From NCBI GenBank assembly GCA_035573435.1, contig DATMZR010000023.1:1-64000 (forward strand): a stretch of DNA of 64,000 bases, read 5' to 3'. The DNA is from Solirubrobacterales bacterium. GTDB lineage: Bacteria > Actinomycetota > Thermoleophilia > Solirubrobacterales > 70-9. Shown here piece after piece: positions 60,794-64,000 of the stretch. The notes below the pieces were generated by a model. It ran no database searches and was not told the DNA's origin. It worked only from the letters and a program-made list of their open reading frames with translations. The translations under genes and the position numbers were made by a program. Every line of letters begins with the position of its first letter. Within the stretch, counting starts at the first letter, position 1.

Positions 60794-61705
60794 GTGTTGA
60801 CCCTGCCGAATCACCTGGTCAACAACGTGGCCTTGCCGCTGCGGCGACGGCTCCTGGGTGACGTGCTGGCTTCGCCGGAGAGCGTTCGCGCCCACGTCGA
60901 ACGACGGAAGCGGCGTCCCGATAACCCCGGGCCACCCCGGAGTGTGCGCCGGAAGACCAGCGTCCATCTGATTCCACGCGGCCCATGGCCGGTCTACGAG
61001 ACAAGGCCCAACGAGCGTCCCGCAGCCATGTCGATCCTCTACCTGCATGGCGGGGCCTACATCAACGAGATCACCCGATGGCATTGGTTCCTGATCCGAC
61101 AGCTGGTCCGGGAGGTGCCTGCTCGTTGCGTAGTTCCCATCTATCCATTGGCGCCGTCCGGAACCGCTGCCGAGGTCGTTCCTCGGGTGGCGGAGCTCGC
61201 TCGCGAGCTGATCGCGGAGGCCGCGCCCGAGCGGACGGTTGTGATGGGCGATTCCGCGGGCGGTGGGATGGGCTTGGCCACGTCTTTCCGGCTGCGCGAT
61301 CAGGGACTCCCGCAGCCCTCACGGCTGGTGCTCATCTCGCCCTTCCTGGACGCGACCATGAGCGACCGGCGACAGGATGCGCTGGCGTCCAGGGACACGA
61401 TGCTGAGGCGCCCGGGGCTGGTCGAAGCCGGTCGGCTCTATGCGGGCTCGCTGGGCCTGGATGACCCTCGCGTCAGCCCGATCTATGGGGACTTTCGTCG
61501 CCTTCCCCCGATGACGGTCTTCACCGGCACGCATGACATGCTCGACCCCGACTCGCAACGCCTGGCGGCTCAGGCAAGGGAGGGCGGGGTACCGGTCGAC
61601 CTCCACGAGGTTCAGGGCGCACCGCACGCATTTCCGGTGGCGCCCACCGCCCAGGGCGCTCGGGCACGTGCCTCGATCGTGGAAGCGTGTCAGCGGTCGG
61701 TTTGA
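60794..61705 (+). CDS. HSL-family alpha/beta hydrolase
   Basis: A 303-residue hormone-sensitive-lipase-type esterase: HGGAY at residues 85-89, nucleophile Ser154 in VVMGDSAGGGMGLA, acid in TGTHDMLDPDS and His in EVQGAPHAFPVAP. The N-terminal cap is long and basic. Likely hydrolyses short acyl esters. GTG start, 11 bases after the carboxyltransferase stop. Converges with the DUF1697 gene with a 16-base overlap. Confidence 0.88.
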   Translation: MLTLPNHLVNNVALPLRRRLLGDVLASPESVRAHVERRKRRPDNPGPPRSVRRKTSVHLIPRGPWPVYETRPNERPAAMSILYLHGGAYINEITRWHWFLIRQLVREVPARCVVPIYPLAPSGTAAEVVPRVAELARELIAEAAPERTVVMGDSAGGGMGLATSFRLRDQGLPQPSRLVLISPFLDATMSDRRQDALASRDTMLRRPGLVEAGRLYAGSLGLDDPRVSPIYGDFRRLPPMTVFTGTHDMLDPDSQRLAAQAREGGVPVDLHEVQGAPHAFPVAPTAQGARARASIVEACQRSV

Positions 61706-62238
61706 CGATCGGCCATTTCGAGCAACCTGGTGAGCGTCCGCCAGTTTCTGGCGGTGACCCCAACTCCAAGCTGTCGGTCGTTGATCAGCTTGGCGAGCTT
61801 CGAGCGGCCAACCCCGCCGGGATGCCATGCGTAGACCTCGCGCCCACTGATGACGACGCGCTCGGGCGATACGACCGCAGCCTCCAACTCTTGAACGCCC
61901 TTCGGATCGGGCTCCGCGGAGAGAAGGCTCACCTGATACCGGGCTGGATCGTCGGCTTCACCGGCGAACGGGTCCCGCTCCAGGATCTCCGCGAGCTCGT
62001 CGCGGGTTCGGACGATCACCTGAATCTCGAATCCGAATTCCCCGCTGAGGGTCTTCGCCAGCTTGCGCTCGAGGGCCTTCGGATCGGCCCCGGCGCTGAG
62101 GACCACGTTCCCGCTTTGAAGCAGCGTCTGCACCTCCTCGTAGCCCGCTTGCTCGAGCACGTCGCGGAGCTGTCCCATCGGCACGCGTCGCTGTCCGGCC
62201 AGGTTGATCCCGCGTAGGAACGCAACGCAGCGCTGCAT
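61690..62238 (-). CDS. DUF1697-family protein
   Basis: A 182-residue DUF1697 protein: CVAFLRGINLAGQRRVPMGQL opening, the GYEEVQTLLQSGNVVLSA motif, RTRDELAEILERDPF and the closing SKLAKLINDRQLGVGVTARNWRTLTRLLEMA pieces. DUF1697 has no established function. The ATG at 62238 lies five bases after the methyltransferase stop, and AAGGGTGACGCC serves as ribosome site, so the two form a unit. Confidence 0.88.
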   Translation of the reverse strand: MQRCVAFLRGINLAGQRRVPMGQLRDVLEQAGYEEVQTLLQSGNVVLSAGADPKALERKLAKTLSGEFGFEIQVIVRTRDELAEILERDPFAGEADDPARYQVSLLSAEPDPKGVQELEAAVVSPERVVISGREVYAWHPGGVGRSKLAKLINDRQLGVGVTARNWRTLTRLLEMADRQTDR

Positions 62239-62243
62239 GGGCG

Positions 62244-63122
62244 TCAAGGGTGACAAACGGACTGCCCTACAGCCTCGATGATGTGGACACGGCGCGCGCC
62301 TGGGTCGCCGCGCGTCGGCCCCGCCGCCGGATGCTCGCCGCACCGGTGCAAGCGAGCCTCGCTGAAGCCGGCTGCCCGGAGCGCGGCGGTGGCCTCGTCC
62401 GCGTCGGCGAAGTGGGTGTGCACCCTTCCCCTGACGAATGCCGACAGGACGACGCCGAATGCTCGCTCGGCGGGACCTCGGTTCTCACCGGCGAGGCGGA
62501 GGTCCGCCAGGTAGCGACGCTGCGGGAAAGGCTCGAATACGCGGGCGAAGCGGTCCCACATCCCCAGCACCTGGCCCTGATCGAAGTAGGTGATCAAGCC
62601 CTCGGTGATGATCACCACGCCCCGGTCGCGGTCGAGGCCGGCAGCGAGGCTCGCGACGCTCGCCGGCCCGTCGTCACGCAGCAGGTCGAGCTCGGCGACG
62701 CGATGCCGGTCGCTCAACGATCCCATGCGCGCGAGCGCGCGCCGCTTGCGGGCGGCCATCTGCGGAAGGTCCGCCTCGATGTAGGTGAGGCCGTCGCCGT
62801 AGCGCTGGGTGAAGCGCCAGCCGCGAGGGGACATGCCACATGCAGGCTCGACCACCTGCTGCACGCTGCCCGACTCGATCGCCCGCGCGAGCAGGTCGTC
62901 AATGACCCGGTGACGCGCCAGCAGCAGTCCCTCGAGGGTGGGCCCGCCGAGCGCCCGGCTCGCAGTCACTGCCGGACGGAGAGCATCGAACAACACACGT
63001 CCCTCCCAGGTGGCGAGCTCCGGATGAGAGAGGCCATTGCGCACCCAGACATGGCCGGTGTAGTGGGCCGTGGGGCTGACCGCATCGGACCCCCGGCGAA
63101 GGCTCGGGCCGATCATGGGCAC
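62244..63122 (-). CDS. Class I SAM methyltransferase (LCMT/O-methyltransferase-like)
   Basis: A 292-residue methyltransferase of the leucine carboxyl methyltransferase-like group: LEGLLLARHRVIDDLLARAI, motif I region VQQVVEPACGMSPRGWRF, GLTYIEADLPQMAARKRRAL and VVIITEGLITYFDQGQVLGM. A cytosolic O-methyltransferase; substrate unknown. GTG at 63122 or a GTG at 63077 could start it. Divergent from the FAD oxidase gene. Confidence 0.83.
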   Translation of the reverse strand: MPMIGPSLRRGSDAVSPTAHYTGHVWVRNGLSHPELATWEGRVLFDALRPAVTASRALGGPTLEGLLLARHRVIDDLLARAIESGSVQQVVEPACGMSPRGWRFTQRYGDGLTYIEADLPQMAARKRRALARMGSLSDRHRVAELDLLRDDGPASVASLAAGLDRDRGVVIITEGLITYFDQGQVLGMWDRFARVFEPFPQRRYLADLRLAGENRGPAERAFGVVLSAFVRGRVHTHFADADEATAALRAAGFSEARLHRCGEHPAAGPTRGDPGARRVHIIEAVGQSVCHP

Positions 63123-63140
63123 CGAATCGTTGCAGCGCAG

Positions 63141-63146
63141 TAGCGT
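63141..63146 (+). promoter_or_regulatory. -10 box 7 bases before a GTG start
   Basis: TAGCGT, then 7 bases, then the GTG of the FAD oxidase gene at 63154; no ribosome site is seen. No clear -35. Confidence 0.35.
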
Positions 63147-63153
63147 GCGCGCC

Positions 63154-64000
63154 GTGAACGACAGGCCAACGGCCGCTCGCCCGCCGAGCCTCTGGCTCGA
63201 CCCGCCGCCTGCTGCCGGCCCGTCGCTGGAGGGCGCAATCGACGCCGACGTGATCGTTATCGGCGCCGGTTACACCGGACTGTGGACGGCGCTGGGCCTG
63301 CGAGAGCGCGGTGCCGACGTGGTCGTGCTGGAGCGCGACTACGCCGGCTTCGGCGCCAGCGGTCGCAACGCCGGCCACCTCACTCCGACGATCGGCAAGG
63401 ACCTCCCCACGCTACTTCGCCTCTATGGTCGGGAACGGGGAGGCGCGCTGGTGCGCTTCGCGGAGGCGGCGGTGGAGCACGTCGAGGCGGCGATCGCCGA
63501 GCGCTGGATCGACTGCGACTACGTCGGGGCTGGGAACGTGCTCGCCGGGATCCATCCAGGCCAGCGCCCTCGGATAGAGAAGGCGGCCGAGGCCGCCGCC
63601 CAGCTGGGCGGCGCGATGCGGATGCTCGACCCTTCAGAGCTGACCGAGCGCGGACTCCCTCGCTGCGTCGCCTGCGGCTACCTCGAAGAGCGCGGCGGGG
63701 TGCTGAATCCGGGCAAGTACGTGCGGGCGCTGCGACAGGAGGCCATCGACGCGGGCGTGCGGCTCCACGAATCGACCCCGGTGGAGTCGGTCGTCGACGG
63801 CCAGTGGGTCCGAGTCGAGACGCCTCGCGGCTCGGCGCGCGCGCCGGCCTGCGTGATCGCCACCAACGCATACACGCCGCGGCTGGGTCGCCTGCGCTCG
63901 GCGGTGGCGCCTCTCTACGTCTCCCTGTTCGCCACCGAGCCGCTCAGCGGAGAGCAGCGGCGGCAGGTCGGGTGGCCACGGGGGGAGGGCATCTACACCG
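63154..64000 (+). CDS. FAD-dependent oxidoreductase (DadA/PuuB-like), 3' partial
   Basis: The first 282 residues of a DAO-type flavoprotein, cut by the window end. The FAD motif VIVIGAGYTGLWTALGLRE is at about 30-48, followed by the His-less motif GFGASGRNAGHLTPTIG, typical of the gamma-glutamylputrescine oxidase/PuuB and DadA group. It oxidises an amine or amino acid to imine. GTG at 63154 (alternative 63145). It is divergent from the methyltransferase gene. Confidence 0.85.
   Translation, partial: MNDRPTAARPPSLWLDPPPAAGPSLEGAIDADVIVIGAGYTGLWTALGLRERGADVVVLERDYAGFGASGRNAGHLTPTIGKDLPTLLRLYGRERGGALVRFAEAAVEHVEAAIAERWIDCDYVGAGNVLAGIHPGQRPRIEKAAEAAAQLGGAMRMLDPSELTERGLPRCVACGYLEERGGVLNPGKYVRALRQEAIDAGVRLHESTPVESVVDGQWVRVETPRGSARAPACVIATNAYTPRLGRLRSAVAPLYVSLFATEPLSGEQRRQVGWPRGEGIYT

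Noticed and set aside
1-64000. tRNA, rRNA, transposase, integrase or phage genes
   Set aside because: I looked for T-loop-like sequences, terminal inverted repeats and recombinase motifs and found none that hold up.
1-64000. A biosynthetic gene cluster or a phage-defence island
   Set aside because: SnoaL-like, SDR, methyltransferase, DrrAB-like and MFS genes are scattered and no PKS, NRPS, terpene synthase, nuclease, restriction or toxin module is present.

Overview
This is a 64 kb chromosomal window from a high-GC actinobacterium. Gene content suggests a soil lineage of the Thermoleophilia (Solirubrobacterales/Gaiellales type). The grounds are F420-type LLM and PPOX enzymes, many SnoaL-like small proteins, secreted beta-propeller and CSLREA-type beta-helix proteins, and a secreted protein of the 'PPGLVGNP' type. 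This placement is inference from gene families; there is no rRNA, tRNA or other phylogenetic marker in the window. I found no CRISPR array, transposase, integrase, phage module or plasmid origin.

Layout. 1-5.9 kb: methyltransferase (5' partial), small PepSY protein, SnoaL protein with a one-piece DrrA/DrrB-like ABC exporter, SDR, and an alpha/beta hydrolase divergent from a TetR regulator. 5.9-12.4 kb: PPOX protein, Cys-rich copper-binding four-helix protein, F420-type LLM oxidoreductase, secreted CocE/NonD hydrolase, overlapping VOC and amidohydrolase genes, second SnoaL protein, coiled-coil protein. 12.4-21.2 kb: DUF1003, secreted beta-propeller and beta-helix proteins, WrbA, hydrolase, LtrA (without a recognisable start), secreted hydrolase. 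21.2-29.8 kb: ALDH/isochorismatase operon, VOC, DsbA-like/hydrolase pair, cupin divergent from an FAD oxygenase-like enzyme, PD40 repeat protein, secreted protein. 29.8-36.9 kb: lipoprotein plus DUF6529-like membrane protein, small secreted proteins, frameshifted membrane protein, DHA2 transporter, VOC with a 70-aa companion. 37-45.6 kb: disulfide oxidoreductase, GNAT, ArsR/AHSA1 pair with a readable operator, hydrolase, large secreted protein, MsrA, YbhN-like flippase. 45.6-55.8 kb: NhaA-DsbA fusion behind a GH5 endoglycoceramidase-like enzyme, second CocE hydrolase, second DHA2 transporter with DsbA, UBP zinc finger, DoxX-like, DUF5996. 55.9-64 kb: CPA2 antiporter convergent with glutamate decarboxylase, carboxylesterase and acyl-CoA carboxyltransferase with an HSL-type hydrolase, LCMT-like methyltransferase with DUF1697, and a DadA/PuuB-like FAD oxidase cut by the window end.

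Functionally it is a housekeeping-poor, detoxification- and stress-rich stretch. It holds about ten alpha/beta hydrolases, four VOC genes or remnants, several flavin or F420-type oxidoreductases, two DHA2 pumps, a DrrAB-type exporter, thiol and methionine redox repair, and acid/sodium homeostasis (GadB, CPA2 antiporter, NhaA). No single operon forms a recognisable new multi-gene system.

The most unusual signals are at smaller scale: an ArsR-type operator lying exactly between -35 and -10 of a probably leaderless message; a family of starts 6-7 bases after a -10 box; a 58-bp SnoaL promoter/start segment duplicated upstream of an unrelated operon; a single-base frameshift in a membrane protein; and an LtrA gene whose conserved N terminus has no ATG, GTG or TTG.
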